A stretch of DNA of 64,000 nucleotides from Streptomyces rapamycinicus NRRL 5491. GTDB taxonomy: Bacteria > Actinomycetota > Actinomycetes > Streptomycetales > Streptomycetaceae. The translations under genes were made by a program, and so were the position numbers. Below the pieces are notes generated by a model. That model was given only the letters and a program-made list of their open reading frames with translations, was not told the DNA's origin and ran no database searches. Below are positions 49,752 through 59,157 of this stretch, piece after piece (within the stretch, counting starts at the first letter, position 1; each line of letters starts with the position of its first letter). The stretch covers positions 1,860,001-1,924,000 of the forward strand of contig NZ_CP085193.1 in the NCBI RefSeq assembly GCF_024298965.1, given 5' to 3'.

Positions 49752-50564
49752 ATGACAGACGGCTCGTCCACCCCCGACCAGCAGGCCCTCACCAAGATCG
49801 ACACCACGGTGCCGCATTCGGCCCGGATCTGGAACTACTGGATGGGCGGCAAGGACAACTACGAGGTCGACCGGATCGCCGGTGACGAGTACCGGGAGGT
49901 CGCCCCGAACATCGAGACCATGGCCCGTGCCTCGCGCGCGTACCTCATCCGCACCGTCACCCATGTGGCGGGCGAATGCGGGATCCGGCAGTTCCTGGAC
50001 ATCGGCACCGGGCTGCCCACCTACGACAACACCCACCAGGTGGCCCAGCGGGTGGCGCCAGAGGCCCGCATCGTCTACGTGGACAACGACCCCCTGGTGC
50101 TCCGGCACGCCCAGGCACTGCTCACCAGCACCCGCGAGGGGGTGACCGACTACATCGACGCCGATCTGCACGAGCCCGAGCGGATCCTTCAGGCCGCGTC
50201 GAAGACGCTCGACTTCGGCCGGCCCATCGCCCTGATGCTGATGGGCATCCTCGGTCACATCCAGAACTACGACGAGTCGGTGTCGATCGTGCGGCGGCTC
50301 CAGGCCGCCTTACCGTCCGGCAGCTACTTCGTGCACTACGACAGCACCGACACCGACCAGGCGCTCAAGCAGGCCCAGCAGGGCTACGACGACACCGGCG
50401 CCGTGCCGTACGTGCTGCGCAGCGTCGAGCAGATCAGCCGCTTCTACGAGGGCCTGGAGCTGATCGAGCCCGGTATCGTGTCGTGTCCGCTGTGGCGTCC
50501 GGCCCCCTCCGAGACGGACATCGAGACCACCGATGTCCACGGGGGCGTGGCGCGCAAGCCGTGA
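49752..50564 (+). CDS. SAM-dependent methyltransferase (DUF574, SAV2177 type)
   Basis: 270 residues (AGGAGA upstream of the ATG). The family start PHSARIWNYWMGGKDNYEVD is diagnostic, and FLDIGTGLPTYDNTHQVAQ is the SAM site (motif I). VYVDNDPLVLRHAQALL (motif II), a DADLHEP region, and LMLMGILGHI follow. Members are abundant in Streptomyces with XRE-DUF5753 genes and without known substrates. Confidence 0.92.
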   Translation: MTDGSSTPDQQALTKIDTTVPHSARIWNYWMGGKDNYEVDRIAGDEYREVAPNIETMARASRAYLIRTVTHVAGECGIRQFLDIGTGLPTYDNTHQVAQRVAPEARIVYVDNDPLVLRHAQALLTSTREGVTDYIDADLHEPERILQAASKTLDFGRPIALMLMGILGHIQNYDESVSIVRRLQAALPSGSYFVHYDSTDTDQALKQAQQGYDDTGAVPYVLRSVEQISRFYEGLELIEPGIVSCPLWRPAPSETDIETTDVHGGVARKP

Positions 50565-50668
50565 CGGCGGTGACGACCAAACGAATGGTTCGGCCACCGG
50601 GGAGGTAACCCCCGCCCCCGTCGCGTCGTCAGACACGGCGCCGGGAAGCGAGGCGGAGGGACGCGCGG

Positions 50669-51487
50669 GTGTTCGAGGTCGGGGCCTGGAGAGTGCCCAC
50701 CTTCAAGCGGCTGCTGCGGGCGTCGGTCGCCGGTGCCCCCGCCGTCGTACGGCAGCGCCGCGGCCCCCAGGACGAGGCGCCGGGGCGGCCGCGGCACCTG
50801 GCCATCATCATGGACGGCAACGGCCGCTGGGCCGCCCTGCGCGGCCTCTCCCGCACCCGCGGCCATCAGGCGGGGGTGCTCGCGCTGCCACGGGTGGTGG
50901 ACACGGCCCTGGAAGAGGGCATCGAACACCTGTCGCTGTTCTTCTTCTCCACCGAGAACTGGAACCGGCCGCGCGGCGAGGTGGCCGCCCTGATGCGGCT
51001 CACCGCCCAGCTGGCGGATGTCTTCCGCGGCTACGGCGAACGGGGGGTGCGGCTGCGCTGGCTGGGCTCGGAGGCCCGGCTCCCCCGGGCCACGCTGACC
51101 GCACTCCGCCGCGCGGAGGACGACACCCGCGACAACCGCGCCATGACGCTGGCCTTCTGCTTCAACCACGGCGGCCGGGAGGAGATCGCCCGCGCCGCCA
51201 CCTCGCTGGCCCGGGCCTCGGCGGACGGCGCGCTGGACCCCGGGCTCATCGACGAGGCGCTGTTCACCCGCCATCTGCCGCACGCCGATCTGCCGGACAT
51301 CGACATGCTGGTGCGCACCTCCGGGGAGCAGCGCATCTCCAACTTCATGCTCTGGCGGGCGGCCTACGCGGAGCTCTTCTTCGTGGACACCCTGTGGCCC
51401 GACTTCACCGGTGAGGAGCTCCGCGCGCTGCTGGCCGCGTTCGCCTCCCGGAAGCGGCGCTTCGGTGCGGGGGTCGGCCCCGCCTGA
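50669..51487 (+). CDS. cis-isoprenyl diphosphate synthase (UppS family)
   Basis: 272 residues from the GTG at 50669 (GGAGGG at 50655-50660, 8 bases away). The catalytic Asp49 is in HLAIIMDGNGRWAALRGLSR, then EGIEHLSLFFFSTENWNRP, and MLVRTSGEQRISNFMLWRAA. It builds polyprenyl diphosphate carriers for cell-wall or glycan synthesis; the N-terminal 40-residue extension is Arg-rich. Streptomyces usually encode more than one, so this may be a second, non-housekeeping copy. It ends 14 bases before a convergent acyl-CoA dehydrogenase gene. Confidence 0.92.
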   Translation: MFEVGAWRVPTFKRLLRASVAGAPAVVRQRRGPQDEAPGRPRHLAIIMDGNGRWAALRGLSRTRGHQAGVLALPRVVDTALEEGIEHLSLFFFSTENWNRPRGEVAALMRLTAQLADVFRGYGERGVRLRWLGSEARLPRATLTALRRAEDDTRDNRAMTLAFCFNHGGREEIARAATSLARASADGALDPGLIDEALFTRHLPHADLPDIDMLVRTSGEQRISNFMLWRAAYAELFFVDTLWPDFTGEELRALLAAFASRKRRFGAGVGPA

Positions 51488-51501
51488 CGCGCCCGTCTCC
51501 C

Positions 51502-52728
<1,227 letters not shown>

Positions 52729-52745
52729 GACCCCTCCACGTGCTT

Positions 52746-52775
52746 GTTACCTGCGGTAACGGCAGTCTGTTACCG
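52746..52775. promoter_or_regulatory. inverted repeat operator GTTACC-N3-GGTAAC with a third half-site
   Basis: GTTACCTGCGGTAAC at 52746-52760 is a perfect 6-3-6 palindrome; GTTACCG follows at 52769-52775. It lies 17 bases upstream of the acyl-CoA dehydrogenase start and about 150 bases from the divergent TetR start, a likely binding site for that repressor. Confidence 0.75.
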
Positions 52776-52922
52776 CCCAGTAGGCGATGTCAACTCCCCC
52801 GGGCACGCGGGCCCCGCTCCCCCTTCGGGTGTTACGTTGCGCTTCAGCGCGAAGCGCGATCGCGCCGGGAAGCGCGAGGTGCGTAAGGCGCGAGTACGAC
52901 ATCGGGGGCGGGGAGGCAACGC

Positions 52923-53579
52923 ATGCGGACCGGGACCAGCCAGCGGGACGACCAGCGGCAGACGGCCCAGCAGAGGCGCAAGGAGCTGCTGGAGGCCGCG
53001 GACCGGGTGGTGCTGCGCGACGGACCAGAGGCCTCGATGAACGCCATCGCCGCCGAAGCGGGCATCACCAAGCCCATTCTGTACCGCCACTTCGGCGACA
53101 AGGGCGGACTGTACCGCGCCCTCGCCAAGCGCCACACCGACGCCCTGCTCGCCTCGCTGCGCGCGGCCCTGGACGCACCCGCCGACGACCGCAGGCAGCG
53201 CGTGGAGGCCACGCTGGACACCTACCTGGCCGCGATCGAGGCCCGGCCCCAGGTGTACCGCTTCCTGATGCACCCGGCCGACCACGGCCAGCAGGAGGCG
53301 GAGCAGAGCTTCGACGTCGGCCACCACTCCGCGCCGCTGCTGCGGCGGCTCGGCGAGGAGCTGGCCACGGTGATCGCCGAACGGGTGGAGCTGGGCCCCG
53401 GCGGCGACGAGGTGGCCCGGGTCTGGGGCCATGGGATCGTCGGCATGATGCACGCGGCCGGTGACTGGTGGCTGCGCGACCGGCCCTGCGCACGCGGCCA
53501 GTTGGTGCACCATCTCACCGATCTGCTGTGGGGGCGGCTGTCGCTGGCGGACGACCGGGGCGGCGCACCGGGCTTCTGA
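52923..53579 (+). CDS. TetR-family regulator (fatty-acid type)
   Basis: 218 residues from the ATG at 52923 (GGGAGG at 52911-52916). HTH: RRKELLEAADRVVLRDGPEA, MNAIAAEAGITKPILYRHFG and DKGGLYRALAKRH. The ligand domain resembles TetR proteins next to acyl-CoA dehydrogenases (RPQVYRFLMHPADH, GHGIVGMMHAAGDWW). It probably represses the divergent dehydrogenase and is released by an acyl-CoA (inference). Confidence 0.9.
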   Translation: MRTGTSQRDDQRQTAQQRRKELLEAADRVVLRDGPEASMNAIAAEAGITKPILYRHFGDKGGLYRALAKRHTDALLASLRAALDAPADDRRQRVEATLDTYLAAIEARPQVYRFLMHPADHGQQEAEQSFDVGHHSAPLLRRLGEELATVIAERVELGPGGDEVARVWGHGIVGMMHAAGDWWLRDRPCARGQLVHHLTDLLWGRLSLADDRGGAPGF

Positions 53580-53623
53580 GGCCCCGGCAGCTCCCGAGCA
53601 GCGGCTCACGATCCGTCGGCCCC

Positions 53624-54181
53624 CTACTCTCCGGCGCCTGCCGACGGCGCCCAGGGGGCGCGGCGGACCGCCCGCAGCGCCCTGCGCCGCCGCAGCCCGG
53701 TGAGCCGGTCGATGAACAGCCCGCCGTCCAGATGGTCGGACTCATGCTGGAGACAGCGCGCGAAGAAGCCCGTGCCCTCGATCCGCACCGGCTCCCCGGT
53801 CATCGTCACGCCCTCGATCGCCACATGGTCGTAGCGCGGGGTGCCCGCCTCGAGGCCCGGCAGCGACAGACAGCCCTCCGGCCCGCGCACCGTCACCCCG
53901 TCGGCCGCGACCGGCCGGGGGTTGACGACATGCCCCAGATGGCGGTGGTCCTCGTCGTCCGGGCAGTCGAAGACGAAGACCCGCAGCCCCACACCGATCT
54001 GATTGGCCGCGAGGCCCACCCCGTGGGCCGCGTACATCGTGGCGTACATGTCCTCGATCAACAGGGCCAGCTCGGCGTCGAACGCGGTGACCTCCTCGCA
54101 CGGCGCGCGCAGCGCCGGATCGCCGAAGAGCCGCAGGGGCCGCACCGCTCCGCGGCTGCCCGGGATCACGCCATGTCGCAT
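53624..54181 (-). CDS. def: peptide deformylase
   Basis: 185 residues from the ATG at 54181. The three family motifs are present: GVGLAANQIGV at 54-64, EGCLSLPG with the metal Cys104, and LQHESDHLDGG with metal His146 and His150 and the catalytic Glu147. It removes the formyl group from new proteins in the cytosol. Streptomyces often carry several copies. A basic C-terminal tail (LRRRRALRAVRRAPW) is longer than usual. Confidence 0.93.
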   Translation of the reverse strand: MRHGVIPGSRGAVRPLRLFGDPALRAPCEEVTAFDAELALLIEDMYATMYAAHGVGLAANQIGVGLRVFVFDCPDDEDHRHLGHVVNPRPVAADGVTVRGPEGCLSLPGLEAGTPRYDHVAIEGVTMTGEPVRIEGTGFFARCLQHESDHLDGGLFIDRLTGLRRRRALRAVRRAPWAPSAGAGE

Positions 54182-54369
54182 GGCAGCCAAGCCTACGGCG
54201 CCGGTGAGGCGGGCCCCGCGCGCGGCCGGAATTCGGGACCGCCGCCGGATCTCGATAGGCTGCTCTCCGACCGTGGCCTCCCGGCCGGCGACGCGGCGCG
54301 GAGGGGGCATACCACCGGCGCCTCGGGGGGCAGGAGCGGCGCCGGTATGCGAGGAGGATCGAGAAGACG

Positions 54370-55608
54370 ATGGCAGGCAACTCGGAGCCGCTGTCACCGC
54401 GGGCCAAGCTGGCCGTGACGGCGGGCAGGGCCGCGGCGGCGGTGTCGAAGGCCGCGGGCCGCGGCAGCGGATCGGTGATCGGCGGCAAGGTGGCCCTGCG
54501 CCTCGACCCCGATCTGCTCAGCAGGCTGGCGCAGCACCTGGACGTCATCCTGGTGTCGGCGACCAACGGCAAGACCACGACCACCCGGCTCATCGCCGAG
54601 GCGCTGCGGGCGGCCGGCCCGGTCGTCTCCAACGCGCTGGGCGCCAATATGCCGGCCGGTATCACCTCCGCCCTGGCGGGCGGCTCCGATGCCCGCTACG
54701 GCGTCATCGAGGTCGACGAGAAGTACCTCGCCGGGGTGGCGCGCGACACCGAGCCCAAGGCCATCGCGCTCCTCAACCTCTCCCGTGACCAGCTCGACCG
54801 CGCCGCCGAGACCCGGATGCTCGCCGAGAAGTGGCGCGAGGGCCTGACCGGCTCCAAGGCGGTCGTGATCGCCAACGCCGACGACCCGCTGATCGTCTGG
54901 GCCGCCTCCTCCAGCCCCAATGTGGTGTGGGTCGCGGCCGGGCAGGAGTGGAAGGACGACGCCTGGTCCTGCCCGTCCTGCGGCGGTGTGCTGCAGCGCC
55001 CGGGCGACGACTGGGTCTGCGGGGAGTGCGGCTTCCGCCGCCCGGTGCCCAGCTGGGCGCTGAACGGCGACTACGTCCTGGACCCGCACGGCGCCGCCTG
55101 GCCCATCCAGCTCCAGCTCCCCGGCCGCGCCAACAAGGCCAACGCGGCCACCTCGGCCGCCGTCGCCGCCACCTTCGGGGTGCCCCCGCAGGTCGCGCTG
55201 GAGCGGATGTACCAGGTCCAGGCCGTGGCCGGCCGGTATGACGTGGTCACCTTCCAGGAGCGCCAGCTGCGGCTGCTGCTGGCGAAGAACCCGGCCGGCT
55301 GGCTGGAGACCTTCTCGCTGATCGACCCGCCGCCCACCCCGGTGATCCTCTCGGTGAACGCGCGCGGCGCCGACGGCACCGACACCTCCTGGCTGTGGGA
55401 CGTGGACTACACCCGGCTCGCCGGGCACCCGATCTGCGTGATCGGCGACCGCAAGCTGGACCTCGCGGTGCGCCTGGAGGTCGCCGGGCTGGACTTCCGG
55501 GTCTGCGCGGACGTGGACGAGGCGGTACGGATCTCCCCGCCCGGCCGCATCGAGGTGATCGCCAACTACACCGCGTTCCAGGACCTGCGCCGCCGGGTCG
55601 GCAACTGA
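54370..55608 (+). CDS. murT: MurT, Mur-ligase-like subunit of lipid II isoglutaminyl synthase
   Basis: 412 residues. The ATP site is LVSATNGKTTTTRLIAEALR; the central domain has VIEVDEKYLAGVARDTEPKA and LLNLSRDQLDRAAETRMLAE. A zinc ribbon CPSCGG...CGECGF at about 200-222 is specific to MurT. The C-terminal DUF1727 follows. With GatD it amidates D-Glu of lipid II to D-isoGln using glutamine, a step in wall cross-linking in Gram-positive bacteria. The next gene is GatD, 22 bases later. Confidence 0.95.
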   Translation: MAGNSEPLSPRAKLAVTAGRAAAAVSKAAGRGSGSVIGGKVALRLDPDLLSRLAQHLDVILVSATNGKTTTTRLIAEALRAAGPVVSNALGANMPAGITSALAGGSDARYGVIEVDEKYLAGVARDTEPKAIALLNLSRDQLDRAAETRMLAEKWREGLTGSKAVVIANADDPLIVWAASSSPNVVWVAAGQEWKDDAWSCPSCGGVLQRPGDDWVCGECGFRRPVPSWALNGDYVLDPHGAAWPIQLQLPGRANKANAATSAAVAATFGVPPQVALERMYQVQAVAGRYDVVTFQERQLRLLLAKNPAGWLETFSLIDPPPTPVILSVNARGADGTDTSWLWDVDYTRLAGHPICVIGDRKLDLAVRLEVAGLDFRVCADVDEAVRISPPGRIEVIANYTAFQDLRRRVGN

Positions 55609-55630
55609 CCCCCGTACGAGAGGCACGAAG

Positions 55631-56368
55631 ATGCGTAGCACGAGCCAGAACGGCCTGCGTCTGGTGTGGGTCTACCCCGACCTGCTGAGCACGTACGGCG
55701 ACCAGGGCAACACCCTGGTGGTGGAGCGCCGGGCGCGGCAGCGCGGGCTGGAGGTCTCCCGCCTGGACGTCCGCTCCGACCAGCAGATCCCCACCTCCGG
55801 GGACATCTATCTGATCGGCGGTGGCGAGGACCGCCCGCAGCGGCTGGCCGCCGAGCGGCTGATCCGGGACGGCGGGCTGAACCGGGCCGTCGCCAACGGG
55901 GCGATCGTCTTCTCGGTGTGCGCCGGGTACCAGATCCTCGGCCATGAGTTCGTCAACGACCTCGGGCAGCGCCAGCAGGGCCTGGGCCTGCTGGACGTGG
56001 TCAGCACCCGCGGCGAGGGCGCCCGCTGCGTCGGGGACGTGCTGGCCGACATCGACGAGCGGCTGGCGCTGCCCCCGCTGACCGGCTTCGAGAACCACCA
56101 GGGCGTCACCCACCTGGGCCCGACCGCCCGGCCCTTCGCCCGGGTCCGGTTCGGCAACGGAAACGGCGCCGGGGACGGTTTCGAGGGCGCGTACAGCGAC
56201 ACCGTCTTCGGGACGTACATGCACGGCCCGGTGATGGCCCGCAACCCGCACATCGCGGACCACCTGCTGAAGCTGGCCCTCGATGTGAACGCGCTGCCGC
56301 CGGTCAACGACCAGTGGTACGAGGCGCTGCGCAACGAGCGGATCGCGGCGGCGACCCAGCCCGCCTGA
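55631..56368 (+). CDS. gatD: GatD, glutamine amidotransferase subunit of lipid II isoglutaminyl synthase
   Basis: 245 residues (GAGAGG 6 bases before the ATG). Class I amidotransferase motifs: Cys97 in FSVCAGYQILG, oxyanion GGGEDRPQ, and the His in TYMHGPVMARNPHIAD. It supplies ammonia to MurT. Two-gene operon with murT. Confidence 0.95.
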   Translation: MRSTSQNGLRLVWVYPDLLSTYGDQGNTLVVERRARQRGLEVSRLDVRSDQQIPTSGDIYLIGGGEDRPQRLAAERLIRDGGLNRAVANGAIVFSVCAGYQILGHEFVNDLGQRQQGLGLLDVVSTRGEGARCVGDVLADIDERLALPPLTGFENHQGVTHLGPTARPFARVRFGNGNGAGDGFEGAYSDTVFGTYMHGPVMARNPHIADHLLKLALDVNALPPVNDQWYEALRNERIAAATQPA

Positions 56369-56545
56369 GCCGCGCCCCGCTCGCTCGAGCGCAGCTCAGA
56401 CGGCGTTCGAGCGCACAGTGACCGCATGGCGGACATCCGGCCGTCGAGCGCGCCCCCGCCACCCGCCCGCTTGTAGGGTGGCGGGGTCCCGCCGGACGAC
56501 GCGGTCCGGCCGTCGGCCCCCATCTCAGACAGAGGTATGCGTGCC

Positions 56546-57571
56546 ATGCGCATTGGTGTGCTCACGTCCGGCGGCGACTGCCCCGGCCTGAACGCGGTCA
56601 TCAGGTCAGTCGTCCACCGCGCCACCGTCGACCACGGCGATGAGGTGATCGGTTTCCAGGACGGCTGGAAGGGCCTGCTGGAGTGCGACTACCGCAAGCT
56701 GGACCTGGACGCCGTGAGCGGCATCCTGGCCCTCGGCGGCACCATCCTCGGCTCCACCCGGGTGCGCCCGGAGCATCTGCGGGACGGGGTGGAGCGGGCC
56801 AAGGGCCATGTGGCGGAGCTCGGCCTGGACGCGGTCATCCCCATCGGCGGGGAGGGCACGCTGAAGGCCGCCCGGCTGCTCTCGGACGCCGGGCTGCCGA
56901 TCGTCGGCGTGCCCAAGACCATCGACAACGACATCGCCTCGACCGATGTGACCTTCGGCTTCGACACCGCGGTCGGGGTCGCCACCGAGGCCCTGGACCG
57001 GCTCAAGACCACCGCGGAGTCCCATCAGCGAGTGCTGATCGTCGAGGTCATGGGGCGGAACACCGGCTGGATCGCGCTGCACTCGGGCATGGCCGCGGGC
57101 GCCCACGCCATCGTCGTCCCGGAGCGCCCGTTCGACATCGAGGAGCTGGCCGGGACCGTCGGGGCGCGGTTCGAGGCGGGCAAGAAGTTCGCGATCGTGG
57201 TGGTGGCGGAGGGCGCCAAGCCGCGCGAGGGCACGATGGACTACGAGGCCGGCGGCAGGGACGTCTACGGCCACGAGCGCTTCGCGGGCATCGCCCGCCA
57301 CCTCTCCGTGGAGCTCGAGCGGCGGCTCGGCAAGGAGGCGCGGGCGGTCATCCTGGGCCATGTGCAGCGCGGTGGCACCCCGACGGCGTACGACAGGGTG
57401 CTGGCCACCCGCTTCGGCTGGCACGCGGTCGAGGCGGCCCACCGCGGCGAATTCGGCACGATCACGGCGCTGCGCGGCACGGACATCACCCTGGTGCCGC
57501 TGGCGTCGGCCGTGGAGCGGCTGAAGACGGTCCCCGCCGAGCGGTACGCCGAGGCCGAGTGCGTGCTGTGA
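56546..57571 (+). CDS. pfkA: ATP-dependent 6-phosphofructokinase
   Basis: 341 residues from the ATG at 56546 (AGAGG 10 bases upstream; the in-frame ATG at 56537 is too close). It starts MRIGVLTSGGDCPGLNAVIR. PIGGEGTLKAA has Gly where pyrophosphate-dependent enzymes carry Asp, so ATP is the donor. PKTIDNDIASTDVTFGFDTA and EVMGRNTGWIALHSGMA bind fructose 6-phosphate, and GHVQRGGTPTAYDR is the C-terminal motif. Glycolysis, cytosol. Confidence 0.95.
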   Translation: MRIGVLTSGGDCPGLNAVIRSVVHRATVDHGDEVIGFQDGWKGLLECDYRKLDLDAVSGILALGGTILGSTRVRPEHLRDGVERAKGHVAELGLDAVIPIGGEGTLKAARLLSDAGLPIVGVPKTIDNDIASTDVTFGFDTAVGVATEALDRLKTTAESHQRVLIVEVMGRNTGWIALHSGMAAGAHAIVVPERPFDIEELAGTVGARFEAGKKFAIVVVAEGAKPREGTMDYEAGGRDVYGHERFAGIARHLSVELERRLGKEARAVILGHVQRGGTPTAYDRVLATRFGWHAVEAAHRGEFGTITALRGTDITLVPLASAVERLKTVPAERYAEAECVL

Positions 57572-57628
57572 TCGATGCGGTTCTAGGCTGGTGCGAGCAC
57601 ATTTCGTGCGCACTGGGAGGTGTACCGG

Positions 57629-58579
57629 ATGGATCACGGCGGGCACGGCATGATGATGGATCTGCCGCCGTTCACGCTGTCGCGCGGGCTGGAGTTCGGC
57701 GGCGATCCGTTCTTCCTGGTCGGCTGTGTGCTGGCGCTCGGTCTTTACGGCTGGGGCGTCGCGCGGCTGCGGCGGCGCGGCGACGCCTGGCCGGTGGGGC
57801 GCGTGGTCTCCTTCGTGCTCGGGGTGCTGACCATCGCGGTCGCGATGTGCACCAAGCTGAACGACTACGGCATGGTCATGTTCAGCGTCCATATGGTGCA
57901 GCACATGATCATCAGCATGGTCTCGCCGATCCTGCTGCTGCTGGGCGCGCCGGTCACGCTGACCCTGCGGGCCCTCCCGGCGGCCGGGCGCGGCCGCAAG
58001 GGGCCCCGGGAGCTGCTGGTCGCGCTGTTGCACAGCCGCTATATGCGGATCATCACCCACCCGGCGTTCACCATCCCGCTGTTCATCGCGAGCCTGTACG
58101 CGCTGTACTTCACCCCGCTCTTCGACTTCCTGATGGAGAGCAAGGCCGGGCATATCGCGATGATGGTCCACTTCCTCGCGGTGGGCCTGGTCTTCTTCTG
58201 GCCGATCATGGGCGTGGACCCGGGGCCGCACCGGCCCGGCTATGTGATGCGGATGCTGGAGCTGTTCTCGGGCATGCCGTTCCACGCGTTCTTCGGCATC
58301 GCGCTGATGATGGCGTCCGAGCCCATGGTCGGCACGTACCAGCATCCGCCCGCCTCGCTGGGCATCGACGCGCTGTCGGACCAGACCTGGGCGGGCGGTA
58401 TCGCCTGGGCCTTCAGCGAGATCCCGTCGGTGATCGTGCTGGTGGCGCTGGTCTACCAGTGGTACAAGTCCGAGCAGCGCCAGGCGCGGCGCATCGACCG
58501 CACCGCGGACCGGGACGGCGACCAGGAGCTCGCGGCGTACAACGCCTATCTGGCGTCGCTCCAGTCCCGGAGCCAATGA
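57629..58579 (+). CDS. ctaG: cytochrome c oxidase assembly protein (CtaG/Caa3_CtaG type)
   Basis: 316 residues from the ATG at 57629 (GGGAGG 8 bases upstream). A His/Met-rich start (MDHGGHGMMMDLPPF) is followed by about seven helices, including VFSVHMVQHMIISMVSPILL-type residues and AFFGIALMMAS. Caa3_CtaG proteins carry copper to the Cu centre of haem-copper oxidase in the membrane. The C-terminus SLQSRSQ is duplicated just past the stop. Confidence 0.9.
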   Translation: MDHGGHGMMMDLPPFTLSRGLEFGGDPFFLVGCVLALGLYGWGVARLRRRGDAWPVGRVVSFVLGVLTIAVAMCTKLNDYGMVMFSVHMVQHMIISMVSPILLLLGAPVTLTLRALPAAGRGRKGPRELLVALLHSRYMRIITHPAFTIPLFIASLYALYFTPLFDFLMESKAGHIAMMVHFLAVGLVFFWPIMGVDPGPHRPGYVMRMLELFSGMPFHAFFGIALMMASEPMVGTYQHPPASLGIDALSDQTWAGGIAWAFSEIPSVIVLVALVYQWYKSEQRQARRIDRTADRDGDQELAAYNAYLASLQSRSQ

Positions 58580-58600
58580 CCTCGCTCCAGTCCCGGAGCC
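58556..58600 (+). repeat. 19-bp direct repeat spanning the ctaG stop codon
   Basis: TCGCTCCAGTCCCGGAGCC occurs at 58556-58574 and 58582-58600. Both copies are followed by a TGA in the same phase relative to the repeat. The first encodes the last residues of CtaG; the second would encode SLQSRSR. The 26-bp period shows a tandem duplication of the gene end. Confidence 0.85.
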
Positions 58601-58630
58601 GCTGAGTCCGGTCCCGGCAGCCTGCTGAGA

Positions 58631-58903
58631 GGCGTCCGCCGGGTCTTGCCGCCTGCGCGGCGGGCTGTTCCCCTACCCGCCCCTTCCCACGCAGCGTCGA
58701 TTTGCGGCTCCGCCGCGTGGGGGCTCCGCCCCAGACCCCGCTCCTCAATCGCCGGAGGGGCTGATTTCAGCCCGTCAGGGGGCACCTCCCAGCGGTAGCT
58801 GGGGGAGATCGAGGACACGCCCGAAGGGCGTCCGGGGTCCAGGGGCGAAGCCCCATGGTTCGGGAAGGGGCGGGGAGGGGAAAGACCCGCCGGACACCCC
58901 GTA
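58631..58903. repeat. intergenic inverted-repeat element, copy C (compound)
   Basis: About 273 bases. The same core as at 30481 and 33850 is present (GGGGCTCCGCCCCAGACCCC, CGCCGGAGGGGCTGATTTCAG). The outer arms differ again: GTCCGCCGGGTCTT on the left and AAGACCCGCCGGAC on the right. Between arm and core is an added hairpin GCGGCTCCGCCGCGTGGG, and the right half contains the common GGCACCTCCCAGCGGTAGCT repeat, so it is a nested composite. No gene is seen in 58580-58998. Confidence 0.8.
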
Positions 58904-58998
58904 GCGGCCGGGGCCCGGACCGCGAGACCATGGACCCGGGCCCTGGGTGGCCCGGGTCCTGGCGAAGGGGCGTCGGGACCGCCGTGAGGAGGTCGGGG

Positions 58999-59154
58999 AT
59001 GCCCGGTTCCGCGAAGGCGATGACGGTGGCCACGGTAGGGGGTCTGGTGCTGGTGACGGCCTACACCGTGGCTCTGGGGAGCAACGGCTGGCTCTGGTTC
59101 AGCTGGGTGGTGCTCGGACTGCTGACCGTGGGGGTCGTGGTGGCCAGGGGCTGA
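58999..59154 (+). CDS. small two-helix membrane protein
   Basis: 51 residues from the ATG at 58999 (GAGGAGG at 58986-58992, 6 bases away), below the size many annotations keep. MTVATVGGLVLVTAYTVALG and WFSWVVLGLLTVGVVVARG form two transmembrane segments joined by SNGWL. It ends 3 bases before the convergent P450 gene. The function is unknown. Confidence 0.7.
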   Translation: MPGSAKAMTVATVGGLVLVTAYTVALGSNGWLWFSWVVLGLLTVGVVVARG

Positions 59155-59157
59155 TCT

